DNA of 9,143 nt from Planctomycetota bacterium (GTDB taxonomy: Bacteria; Planctomycetota; Planctomycetia; Pirellulales; Lacipirellulaceae): positions 1 to 9,143 of the forward strand of contig JAADIN010000010.1 in assembly GCA_013151315.1 (NCBI GenBank), written 5' to 3'. Below are positions 1 to 5,654 of the stretch, one piece after another. The translations under genes were made by a program, and so were the position numbers. Numbering within the stretch: position 1 is the first letter of the stretch; every line of letters starts with the position of its first letter. Under the pieces are notes generated by a model. It ran no database searches. It was not told the DNA's origin and saw nothing but the letters and a program-made list of their open reading frames with translations.

Positions 1-238
1 CCGCTTCCAGGCCATCTTGGAAATGCGCAACAAGTTCCTGGGCAACGTCGATACGTTCGCCATTCCAAAGACGTGTTTTGTTGACGACATGGAAGATCGT
101 GTCGGCAATTTCCGACGGCAAATCGGCTTCGGCAAGGGCGTATCGCCAGTCAAGCTGGCCATCGAAGCGGCCACGCAGCACGTCCCGCAACCGCGTGTAT
201 CGAAGACGCCGCCAAAAAGATTCTACGACCAAGGTCAT
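1..238 (-). CDS. PadR-partner protein, N-terminal part (runs off left edge)
   Basis: An open frame starts with ATG at 238-236 and stays open to the window edge, giving 79 residues of an incomplete protein. The start overlaps the stop of the PadR gene (ATGA overlap), so the two are almost certainly translated together. The visible part is soluble and helical, rich in Arg early (WRRLRYTRLRDVLRGR), and carries the stretch TRLWNGERIDVAQELVAHF, an amphipathic helix. I do not recognise a defined enzyme. PadR genes are often followed by a HAAS/permease-prefix type membrane protein, and the ELVAHFQDGLEA helix resembles that sort of N-terminal domain. From memory, similar TRLW...VAxELxxHFxDGLxAG proteins occur beside PadR in planctomycetes. 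Membrane helices, if present, would lie beyond the window. The gene is well supported by the overlap and open frame; its function is unknown. Confidence 0.75.
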   Translation of the reverse strand, partial: MTLVVESFWRRLRYTRLRDVLRGRFDGQLDWRYALAEADLPSEIADTIFHVVNKTRLWNGERIDVAQELVAHFQDGLEA

Positions 239-588
239 CAAGCACCTCCCGTCGCGGCACCTTGCGGGGCGACACCAAGCGACCGCATCGCTTCGATGAC
301 AGCTTGCCACTGTCGAGTGTCGGTTGCCAGCTTGCGCTCGCCCTTGCGCGTGAGTCGATAGTAGCGACGCGGTCGTGGCCCCGTCTTGTCGACGCGGGAT
401 TTCACCAGTTTTTTGGCTTCAAGGTTGTAGAGCATCGGGTAGAGGGTCGATTGCCCCATCGCGAGCACGCCGTCGGTTTGCCGACTTAGAGCTTCGACCA
501 GCTCGTACCCGTATTTTTCGTCGCTGGAAAGTAGCTGCAAGACGGCGGTTGGCCCCGCCCCACGCATCAGTTCACGTTCAATTTTCAT
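238..588 (-). CDS. PadR family transcriptional regulator
   Basis: The product is a 116-aa winged-helix repressor of the small PadR subfamily. The N-terminal half has the typical order: MKIERELMRGAG, then AVLQLLSSDEKYGYELVEALSRQ (helix-turn-helix entry), GVLAMGQSTLYPMLYNLEAKKLV (recognition helix), and the wing with RPRRYYRLTRKGERKL at about residues 70-87. The C-terminus is a short helix for dimerisation. The start is the ATG at 588-586, chosen over an upstream ATG at 642 because a GAGAGAG purine tract lies just before it and the PadR fold begins there. The stop TGA overlaps the ATG of the following gene. Known PadR proteins repress their own operon and respond to small ligands or stress; the ligand here cannot be inferred. 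A promoter and a candidate operator lie just upstream (610-650). Confidence 0.93.
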   Translation of the reverse strand: MKIERELMRGAGPTAVLQLLSSDEKYGYELVEALSRQTDGVLAMGQSTLYPMLYNLEAKKLVKSRVDKTGPRPRRYYRLTRKGERKLATDTRQWQAVIEAMRSLGVAPQGAATGGA

Positions 589-609
589 GGCTCTCTCGGT
601 CACGCATGG

Positions 610-622
610 TATGTGTAACATA
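610..622. promoter_or_regulatory. candidate PadR operator (TATGT-N3-ACATA dyad)
   Basis: TATGTGTAACATA is an inverted repeat of five bases on each side of a three-base centre. PadR operators are usually ATGT/ACAT dyads, although with wider spacing in the well-studied cases. It overlaps the last base of the -10 box and the expected transcription start, a position suited to autorepression. The match is short, so this is suggestive only. Confidence 0.35.
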
Positions 623-650
623 GCATATGCCTGAAGTGGCAAACGGTCAA
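622..650 (-). promoter_or_regulatory. sigma70-type promoter of the padR operon
   Basis: On the minus strand TTGACC (650-645) and TATGCT (627-622) are separated by exactly 17 bases, close to the TTGACA-17-TATAAT consensus. Transcription would begin near 615, leaving a leader of about 27 nt before the padR ATG at 588. This is a consensus match read by eye. Confidence 0.55.
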
Positions 651-697
651 CCTTTGCGGCGAGAAAAGCAGGAGGATTGCAGCGTTACCTCTTAAGT

Positions 698-780
698 TTA
701 GGGTGAGCCGTAGGCGCTAGCCTCGGGTGGAAGCGGAGAAAACCCGAGGCTAGCGCCTACGGCTCACACACGGACCCTAA
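698..780. repeat. long palindromic repeat (26-bp perfect arms)
   Basis: Positions 703-728 and 742-767 are perfect inverted copies of 26 bases around a 13-base loop (729-741). The arms contain GAGCCGTAGGCGCTAGCC. A further outer pair, TTAGGG (698-703) and CCCTAA (775-780), brackets the structure with a few unpaired bases on the right. It lies between the dehydrogenase terminator and the padR promoter and encodes nothing obvious. From memory, sequences like AGCCGTAGGCGCTAGCC recur as dispersed repeats in planctomycete genomes, so this is probably one copy of a REP/MITE-like family. Only one copy is present in the window, and I see no clear target duplication. Confidence 0.8.
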
Positions 781-807
781 TTCCTAGCTGAAACGCTGCT
801 CTAGTGA

Positions 808-872
808 GAAAAGAAAATAGCCGCGATGAGATAGATGGCAGTCGACTCCGGCGATCTGTCAGATCGCGGCTA
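808..872 (-). terminator. hairpin/T-run terminator after the dehydrogenase gene
   Basis: On the minus strand TAGCCGCGAT (872-863) pairs perfectly with ATCGCGGCTA (827-818) and is followed directly by TTTTCTTTTC (817-808). The first three bases of the stem are the TAG stop codon of the dehydrogenase. The 35-base loop is long. The sequence GCGATCTGACAGATCGC (867-851) can form a competing short hairpin that shares the 5' arm. Stem plus T-rich tail directly at the stop codon supports a Rho-independent terminator. Confidence 0.6.
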
Positions 873-1778
873 CTTCCACTCGATATCCGACATTTCGGCC
901 AGGGCGAGCATCAGCGCATGCGTTCCCTTGCGGCCATGGCCGTCGGCGGCCAGCTTTTGGTAGAGCTGCTCGGCCAGCTCGAGGCCGGGCAGTTTTAATT
1001 GCATCCGGCGAGCTTCTTCCAAAGCGATGCCCATGTCTTTAATGAAATGCTCGACGAAGAAGCCGGGGTCGAAATTGCCGGCGATGATTCTTGGGCCGAG
1101 GTTCGTCAGCGACCAACTGCCTGCTGCGCCCGTGGAGACCGACTTCATGACATTTTCTAAATCGAGCCCCGAACGGTGGGCGTAGAGCAACGCCTCGCAA
1201 ACGCCGACCATGTTGCCGCCGATGAGCGTTTGGTTGACCATTTTGGTGTGCTGTCCTGCGCCGGCTGGGCCTTGGCAAACCCAGGTTGAACCCAGGATTT
1301 CCCATAGCGGGGCCAGTGATTCGACCGCCTTTTGGTCTCCGCCGATCATGATCGAAAGCGTGCCATTTTTGGCTCCGACGTCGCCGCCCGAGACGGGCGC
1401 ATCGAGGCTTACCACGTTCTTGGCAGCGGCGGCTTCGGCAATCTCGACTGCGAGCGACGGTTGACTGGTCGTCATGTCGACGAGCACTGCGCCACTTGCA
1501 CAGCCGGCCAGCGCGCCGGCGTCTCCCAAGATGACTTCCCGTACATCGGCAGGAAAGCCGACGATAGAAAAGACAACGTCGGCTTGCTCGGCAACTTGGC
1601 GTGGCGTGTCGGCCCATTTTGCACCGCGAGCCAGCAGCGGCTCGGCCTTGGCGCGGGTTCGACTAAAAACCGTGGTGCTGTAACCGGCTTCGATCAAATG
1701 GCCGCACATACTGGCACCCATCACGCCGGTGCCAATCCAACCAAGGCGAGTTTTTTGGGGAGAGAAACTGAGAGGCAT
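870..1778 (-). CDS. NAD(P)-dependent beta-hydroxyacid dehydrogenase (3-hydroxyisobutyrate dehydrogenase / tartronate semialdehyde reductase family)
   Basis: The product is a 302-aa cytosolic oxidoreductase of normal family length. The N-terminal Rossmann domain opens with LGWIGTGVMGASMCGHL (glycine loop about residues 15-21). The second strand ends in VFSRTRAK (37-44); Arg at this place usually favours NADP(H). The substrate-binding signature is DAPVSGGDVGAKNGTLS (126-142), and the catalytic Lys is in GAGQHTKMVNQTLIGG (K179, N182). The all-helical C-terminal domain has HFIKDMGIALEEA (K247, D248). The family oxidises or reduces 3-hydroxyisobutyrate, tartronate semialdehyde, succinic semialdehyde or similar small acids; the exact substrate cannot be read here. 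The ATG at 1778 lies 12 bases after the stop of the small membrane protein gene, with GAGGAAGGA upstream, so it is probably co-transcribed with it. The stop codon is built into the terminator stem. Confidence 0.93.
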   Translation of the reverse strand: MPLSFSPQKTRLGWIGTGVMGASMCGHLIEAGYSTTVFSRTRAKAEPLLARGAKWADTPRQVAEQADVVFSIVGFPADVREVILGDAGALAGCASGAVLVDMTTSQPSLAVEIAEAAAAKNVVSLDAPVSGGDVGAKNGTLSIMIGGDQKAVESLAPLWEILGSTWVCQGPAGAGQHTKMVNQTLIGGNMVGVCEALLYAHRSGLDLENVMKSVSTGAAGSWSLTNLGPRIIAGNFDPGFFVEHFIKDMGIALEEARRMQLKLPGLELAEQLYQKLAADGHGRKGTHALMLALAEMSDIEWK

Positions 1779-1790
1779 AAAAACTGACGG

Positions 1791-2036
1791 CTATCCTTCC
1801 TCAGGCAGATCAAACACGTAGCGATCGATGCAGGCCAGGAAGCCGAGCGCGAGCGCTGAGCCGATAAATTTGATGGCCGCTTGGCCGCTCTGGGCCAAGT
1901 AGGCGGTGTTTTCTTCGCCGCGGAAATGGATGCCCCACTGGACAAGCATCCAAATCGCGTCGCAGAGAAAAACGACGCCCAAAATAAAGGCGACCCAGGC
2001 TGCTAGTTCAATCATCCGCTCGAAAAGCCAATCCAT
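1791..2036 (-). CDS. small two-helix membrane protein (hypothetical)
   Basis: The product is 81 aa. Two hydrophobic segments are visible: about residues 11-35 (AAWVAFILGVVFLCDAIWML) and 54-71 (AIKFIGSALALGFLACI). A short polar loop with Arg and Glu lies between them, and the tail ends in DLPEEG. I do not recognise the family. A longer reading from 2135 is possible, but it adds 33 polar, Pro/Thr-rich residues overlapping the end of the upstream gene. The ATG at 2036 sits just before the hydrophobic part and has a modest AGG about 8 bases upstream. It lies 38 bases after the PEP-CTERM gene and 12 before the dehydrogenase, which suggests a shared transcript. The function is unknown. Confidence 0.7.
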   Translation of the reverse strand: MDWLFERMIELAAWVAFILGVVFLCDAIWMLVQWGIHFRGEENTAYLAQSGQAAIKFIGSALALGFLACIDRYVFDLPEEG

Positions 2037-2074
2037 TTTTAGACCTGTCTGGGGTTCTGCAGCCGGAGAGGCAG

Positions 2075-2752
2075 CTATGCCAACTGGGGGCGTCTTCGTC
2101 GAAGAAGCTGCGAACTGAGTGTAGCAAGTCCGCACACGAAGAGCCAGATGGTCGAGGGTTCCGGAATAATCGTCCCGTAGATGGTAAATTCGGCCATGAG
2201 ATGGACCGGGGCAAGAGGGCCTGCCGAGCCTGTGGGCGAGAGACTAAATTCTTTGACTTCAAGCTTGAAACGATCAATCGTAGCGCTAGCCAATTCGGAG
2301 GCGCTGGAAAGGTTGGGGCTTGGAAAACTTCCATTGAAGAAAAAAAAGAACTCGCTCGTTCCTCGCTGCTCGGCCAGCCCGCCTATCTCGTCCTCCGCGA
2401 GGACGAGTCGGATAAATTCGCCCGACGCATCGGTCAAGCGACTAACCGCCTCCGCAAAATTATTGGGGTCGGTCGCAGCGGTGCTCTCGAAGATTCTCTC
2501 CCCACCTGCTTCGGAGATGACGGCATTATCAAACAAGTTCAAGGAGTTGGTCGGAAAAAGCTCGTTATCAAGGAAGACAAGATCGAGATCAAACTGAGAC
2601 GCATCAAAATTATTGACGCTGCTATTGATGAGGAGTCGCTCCTGTTTGAACAGCATCTCGCTTTGCCCTTGCGTAGGTAACGTCGTACCTTGCGCAGGGA
2701 ACGACCAAGCGGCTAGCGTAACTGCCAGCAAGAACCGTGGAATTCGTAGCAT
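2075..2752 (-). CDS. PEP-CTERM sorting domain protein
   Basis: The product is a 225-aa exported protein. It begins with a signal peptide (MLRIPRFLLAVTLAAWSFPAQG, cleavage near residue 22). The middle is an acidic, Asn/Ser/Phe-rich beta-type region without recognised catalytic motifs. It ends in a classic PEP-CTERM tail: PEPS at 197-200, a hydrophobic helix (TIWLFVCGLATLSSQLL), then RRRR at 218-221. Such proteins are cut and sorted to the cell surface or exopolysaccharide layer by exosortase, which is not encoded here. The ATG at 2752 is preferred over an upstream TTG at 2770 because GGGGAGAG lies about 8 bases before it and the signal peptide starts there. A run of eight T in the coding strand encodes part of a Phe5 stretch (EFFFFFN) and could slip. 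The function beyond sorting is unknown. Confidence 0.88.
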   Translation of the reverse strand: MLRIPRFLLAVTLAAWSFPAQGTTLPTQGQSEMLFKQERLLINSSVNNFDASQFDLDLVFLDNELFPTNSLNLFDNAVISEAGGERIFESTAATDPNNFAEAVSRLTDASGEFIRLVLAEDEIGGLAEQRGTSEFFFFFNGSFPSPNLSSASELASATIDRFKLEVKEFSLSPTGSAGPLAPVHLMAEFTIYGTIIPEPSTIWLFVCGLATLSSQLLRRRRPQLA

Positions 2753-2769
2753 ACGTATTACTCTCCCCA

Positions 2770-2804
2770 AAGCTGAGCCAAGCTTGCTTGCGAAGGCTCG
2801 GCTT
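2770..2804 (-). promoter_or_regulatory. leader hairpin upstream of the PEP-CTERM gene
   Basis: On the minus strand AAGCCGAGCC (2804-2795) can pair with GGCTCAGCTT (2779-2770), 9 of 10 positions, with a 15-base loop. It ends one base before the GGGGAGAG ribosome site at 2761-2768, so it could influence translation start. No ligand class is recognised, and it may be incidental. Confidence 0.3.
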
Positions 2805-2933
2805 CCTGAATTGACGAAAAAAAGCTCCCTACGCCAAAGTGCTTGCCGCCGATCTTGAGATTGGCGGGCGAAGGACTTTTACTTTTGCGTTGAGAGCTTG
2901 CAGTAGCAGATTGATGAATCGAATGGGCCTACG

Positions 2934-3005
2934 AAAAAAGCCTCGCATACAGACTCCCCTTGCCAACCGTTAGGTCGATCATTGGGAATTCAGAATGCGA
3001 GGCTT
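2934..3005 (-). terminator. hairpin/T-run terminator of the sulfite reductase gene
   Basis: On the minus strand AAGCCTCGCAT (3005-2995) pairs perfectly over 11 bases with ATGCGAGGCTT (2948-2938), and the T-run continues to 2934 (TTTTTT overall at 2939-2934). An outer stem GCCTAC (3013-3008) / GTAGGC (2932-2927) encloses it. The loop is 46 bases long. It lies about 115-125 bases beyond the ancestral stop of the sulfite reductase gene (3130), suiting transcription from that gene. Confidence 0.55.
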
Positions 3006-3135
3006 CAGTAGGCTTGTTTTAAGGTGTTGTTAAAGGACGTACACGTTACCGATTCAGTCTAACACCAAGGCGAGGGGCGAAGCAAACAAATTGTGCGAAA
3101 AAATTGGCAAATTCTCACTTGTCTCTCGCCTATTC

Positions 3136-3150
3136 GTCGCATTGGGCTAG
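3136..3150. repeat. 15-bp direct repeat, left (target duplication of element A)
   Basis: GTCGCATTGGGCTAG here is identical to 3312-3326. Read on the minus strand it encodes LAQCD, and the next codons (3135-3130) are GAA TAG, the apparent original end of the sulfite reductase gene. Confidence 0.85.
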
Positions 3151-3311
3151 GCGGATTGCAAAGTCGCTTTTTTTGAACCGCCAAGTTCGCCAAGAGCGCC
3201 AAGGAGCAGGAAAGATAGGTGCTGAAACAGCCATATTCTCGATTTTTCTTACTTTTCATTCCTTGGCGCTCTTGGCGTCCTTGGCGGTTTTTATGACTTG
3301 GCAATCGTCCT
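3151..3311 (+). mobile_element. MITE-like non-coding element, copy A (161 bp)
   Basis: The 161-bp sequence is bounded exactly by 15-bp direct repeats. Its ends are imperfect inverted repeats: GCGGATTGCAAAGTC at the left against GACGATTGCCAAGTC read inward from the right, 12 of 15 matching. Inside, 3176-3205 and 3260-3289 are inverted repeats matching at 28 of 30 positions. Each arm is made of three tandem 9-mers of the form CGCCAAGNN. No protein is encoded; open frames across it read low-complexity NRQxRQERQ. The reverse complement of copy B (6892-7065) matches along the whole length, including blocks between the arms such as TATTCTCGATTTT and AGATAGGT. A transposase would have to be supplied from elsewhere. 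Sequences with CCAAGGACGCCAAGAGCGCC are, from memory, common dispersed repeats in planctomycetes and some other phyla. Confidence 0.85.
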
Positions 3312-5027
3312 GTCGCATTGGGCTAGCAAATTTTCCTGGCCCAGGCGGCTACAGAAATCGCCAAAAGCCTCGCCTGCTTGCCGGGCTTCTTTGAAATACC
3401 GGAAAACGGGGACAATCGAGGGAATGACTTCTGCCTCGGGTACCTTGTCTTTGTAGATGAAATTGAGGCGATCTCCCTGGACGCGTCCGCCCAAGAAAAT
3501 TGTGAACTTGCCGGCCGATTTGCCCACCAGGCCGATATCGGAGTTGTAGGGCCGGGCACAGCCGTTGGGGCAGCCCGTCATTCGGGTCGTAAAAACCTCG
3601 TCGGCTAGGCCAAGCTGGTCGAGCTCTTTTTCGAGCTGATCGATCAAGCGGGGTAGCAACCGTTCGCTCTCGGTGATTGCCAATCCGCAAGTCGGCAGCG
3701 CGGGACAGGCCATGGCCCAGCGTCGGGCGTTGGAGAAATCCTCGGAAAGCGGTACGCCGTGGTCGCGTAAGATCGATTCGAGTTGCGGTCGGTCGGATTC
3801 CTTCAGGTCGCAGAACAGGATGCTTTGATGGGCGGTAAGCCGGAGCGGAGGTCGCAGGGTCGAGCAGATTTCTCGCAAGGCCGACTTCAAACGATACGTT
3901 CCTTCGTCTTTGATGCGTCCGTTTTCGACATTCAATCCGTAGAACCAACGGCCATCGCCTTGCTCGTTCCAGCCCATGCCGTCGATATAGTTTTCGACTT
4001 GCATCGGTTTGGGCGATTGCAGCGGCTTGCCATAGTACTCCTCGACTTTTTGCTTGAATCGATCGAGGCCCCAGTTGTGGATTAGATATTTGAGTCGGGC
4101 AGTTTTTCGATCGGCCCGATTGCCAAAGTCGCGTTGCACTTTTATGATCGCGGTCGTGACGTCGAGCACTTGATCGGGGCTGACATAGCACATGGGGGCG
4201 GCAATGGCGGGAAAGGTTTTCTTGGCGCTAGGCGTCGTGCCAAATCCGCCGCCGACCAGCAAGTTGTAGCCGACGATACTCGAGTCTTCGCAGAGGGCCA
4301 GCAGGCCGAGGTCTTGCGAATAGATGTCGGCGCTGTTGTCGCCCGGAAGCCCAATGCCGGTTTTGAATTTGCGAGGCAAGTAAGTCGGACCGTAGATCGG
4401 CTCGACTTCTTGGTCGCCTTCCGCAGGTTTTTGGCCGCCGCCAGCGAGTTGCTTTTCGCCCGTCTCGTTGTCGGTGAGCCAAAGCTGGTGATAGGCACGG
4501 GTTTTCGGCTGCAGATGCAAGGCGATCTCGTCGGCCAGCGTTTGCATCTGGTCGTAGACGGGATCGTTTTTGTAGGGGCAGGGTGAACACATCACGTTCC
4601 GTTCGACATCGCCACAGGCGGCCAGCGTGGTGAGCTGCGTTTCGTTGATGCGGCGAATGGCCTGCTTGAGGTTCGACTTGAGGATGCCGTGCAGTTGCAG
4701 GCCCTGGCGGGTCGTGATTCGCAAGGTGGTGTTGCCCACTTCGTCGCACAGGTCGAGCTCGGCGAGCAATTGTTCGCTGCCCAGTTTGCCGCCGGGGATC
4801 GCGGTGCGGACCATGAAGCTGTAGGTTTTTCCTTTGGCCTTGCGGTCGTCGCGGTTGTCTTGCTGGTAGGTGCCGTGATTTTTGAGAATTTGGATGCTGG
4901 CTTTGCCGAAGAAGTCGTTCTCGTCGGCCAATTCTTCGGGGATCGGGTCGAGCAGGTAGGCGCTCTCCTGCTTGAAGACCTCGACGGCACTGACTTTTTC
5001 TGGTTTTTCTTGGGTGTCTTCGCTCAT
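3291..5027 (-). CDS. sir: assimilatory sulfite reductase, siroheme/4Fe-4S hemoprotein
   Basis: The product is a 578-aa cytosolic enzyme reducing sulfite to sulfide with six electrons. Two nitrite/sulfite reductase repeats are visible. The first has TLRITTRQGLQLHGI (101-115), ERNVMCSPCP (142-151) and YLPRKFKTGIG (216-226), where Arg107, Arg143, Lys220 and Lys222 fit the anion-binding residues of E. coli CysI. The cluster and siroheme ligands are in CPALPTC (C441, C447) and TGCPNGCARPY (C486, C490), with the same spacing as CysI. The electron donor is not certain: no flavoprotein CysJ lies nearby, and the GCARPY motif resembles ferredoxin-dependent enzymes. Nitrite reductase is a less likely alternative. 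The ATG at 5027 has AAGG about 7 bases upstream. The last six residues (RTIAKS) are read from a mobile element inserted in the final codons; the ancestral protein apparently ended LAQCDE and was 572 aa. No catalytic residue is affected. Confidence 0.93.
   Translation of the reverse strand: MSEDTQEKPEKVSAVEVFKQESAYLLDPIPEELADENDFFGKASIQILKNHGTYQQDNRDDRKAKGKTYSFMVRTAIPGGKLGSEQLLAELDLCDEVGNTTLRITTRQGLQLHGILKSNLKQAIRRINETQLTTLAACGDVERNVMCSPCPYKNDPVYDQMQTLADEIALHLQPKTRAYHQLWLTDNETGEKQLAGGGQKPAEGDQEVEPIYGPTYLPRKFKTGIGLPGDNSADIYSQDLGLLALCEDSSIVGYNLLVGGGFGTTPSAKKTFPAIAAPMCYVSPDQVLDVTTAIIKVQRDFGNRADRKTARLKYLIHNWGLDRFKQKVEEYYGKPLQSPKPMQVENYIDGMGWNEQGDGRWFYGLNVENGRIKDEGTYRLKSALREICSTLRPPLRLTAHQSILFCDLKESDRPQLESILRDHGVPLSEDFSNARRWAMACPALPTCGLAITESERLLPRLIDQLEKELDQLGLADEVFTTRMTGCPNGCARPYNSDIGLVGKSAGKFTIFLGGRVQGDRLNFIYKDKVPEAEVIPSIVPVFRYFKEARQAGEAFGDFCSRLGQENLLAQCDRTIAKS
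3312..3326. repeat. 15-bp direct repeat, right (target duplication of element A)
   Basis: It is identical to 3136-3150. It forms codons 567-571 or so (LAQCD) of the present sulfite reductase frame. Its counterpart on the far side of the element continues into the old stop codon. Confidence 0.85.
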
Positions 5028-5174
5028 GTTTGCCTTGGTGTTTTTTGGGGGGTTCCGAGGATCGAAACTCGCTCTCGATTCGGGATGTCGTGGCCGACTG
5101 CGCTAACTGAACGGAACATGATAACCTGATTGTTGGGTGTGGGAAATATCCGATTGGCTGTTAGGATGCCTAGT

Positions 5175-5642
5175 ATGAGTGACTTTTGGGATAAAACCTC
5201 GGTTTGGGTGGCTACCGGCATGGGGCTGGGGTTGGTGAGTCCCGCTCCGGGGACGGTGGGCGGACTGTGGGGGCTGCCGCTGGCTTGGGCGATAGGGCAG
5301 TTGCCTTCGCTCGAGGCTCGGGGGATCGCGATTCTTCTTGTGGGACTCGTTGGGGTAGCCATCTGCTGGCGTGCCGCGCGGGCGTTGGGGGGTGGCAAGG
5401 ATCCGCAGGTGATTGTGCTGGACGAAATCGCGGCCCTGCCGATCGTGTACCTGGGCGTTGGCCAGATGAACCCGAGCACTTGGCTGATCGGCTGGATGCT
5501 GTTTCGCGTGTTCGACATCACGAAGCCGCCGCCAGCTCGGCAGGTCGAGCGGTTGCCGGGCGGCTGGGGAATCATGGCCGATGATTTTGTGGCGGCCGGG
5601 TTTGCCTGGGCGGTTTTGTATTGGGTCGGGCCGTGGTGTTAG
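5175..5642 (+). CDS. pgpA: phosphatidylglycerophosphatase A
   Basis: The product is a 155-aa inner-membrane enzyme that removes the terminal phosphate of phosphatidylglycerophosphate to give phosphatidylglycerol. The family motifs are in order: GLGLVSPAPGTVGGLWGLPL (about 17-36), the acidic VLDEIAALPIVYLG (about 91-104), and FRVFDITKPPPARQVERLPGGWGIMADDFVAAG (about 121-153). The conserved Asp/Glu and DD residues expected to bind metal are present. Hydrophobic stretches lie around 29-45, 51-70 and at the C-terminus, as is usual for PgpA. I take the ATG at 5175 as the start because AGGA lies 8 bases before it; ATG 5166 or TTG 5130 would add 3 or 15 residues. It is divergent from the sulfite reductase gene (147-base gap, no strong promoter seen) and convergent with the fusion gene, 12 bases away. 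Confidence 0.93.
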   Translation: MSDFWDKTSVWVATGMGLGLVSPAPGTVGGLWGLPLAWAIGQLPSLEARGIAILLVGLVGVAICWRAARALGGGKDPQVIVLDEIAALPIVYLGVGQMNPSTWLIGWMLFRVFDITKPPPARQVERLPGGWGIMADDFVAAGFAWAVLYWVGPWC

Positions 5643-5649
5643 ACGCCAC
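5633..5649. terminator. possible hairpin between convergent genes
   Basis: GTGGTGT (5633-5639) can pair with ACGCCAC (5643-5649), with one G-T pair, leaving the pgpA TAG stop codon as the three-base loop. It sits exactly between two convergent genes 12 bases apart. There is no T-run on either side, so termination by this hairpin alone is doubtful. Confidence 0.25.
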
Positions 5650-5654
5650 TTGCC

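Larger units (their letters stand above)
2753..3130. other. intergenic region without a gene
   Basis: No convincing coding frame exists on either strand. It holds the leader of the PEP-CTERM gene (hairpin 2770-2804, ribosome site at 2761-2768), a short GC hairpin at 2846-2867 (CCGCCGATCT / AGATTGGCGG, one mismatch, minimal loop), and the terminator of the sulfite reductase gene (2934-3005). The interval 3014-3130 is the former 3' untranslated region of that gene and shows nothing else clear. Confidence 0.6.

Noticed and set aside
2181..2680. Plus-strand open frames of 138 and 159 codons
   Set aside because: They are antisense to the PEP-CTERM gene, whose signal peptide and sorting tail are unmistakable.
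3151..3311. CRISPR-like array reading of the repeated CGCCAAG units
   Set aside because: Units are nine bases, contiguous and arranged as an inverted repeat; there are no spacers and no cas genes.
3059..3394. Short open frames on both strands across element A
   Set aside because: They are frames kept open by the 9-base repeat units, with no ribosome sites and no domain content.
4134..4586. Plus-strand open frame of 150 codons inside the sulfite reductase gene
   Set aside because: It is antisense to conserved, motif-bearing coding sequence and a product of GC-biased third positions.
5028..5174. Promoter candidates for the sulfite reductase and pgpA genes
   Set aside because: TTTCCC-17-TATCAT on the minus strand (-10 at 5123-5118) and AT-rich hexamers on the plus strand match the consensus too poorly to report as features.
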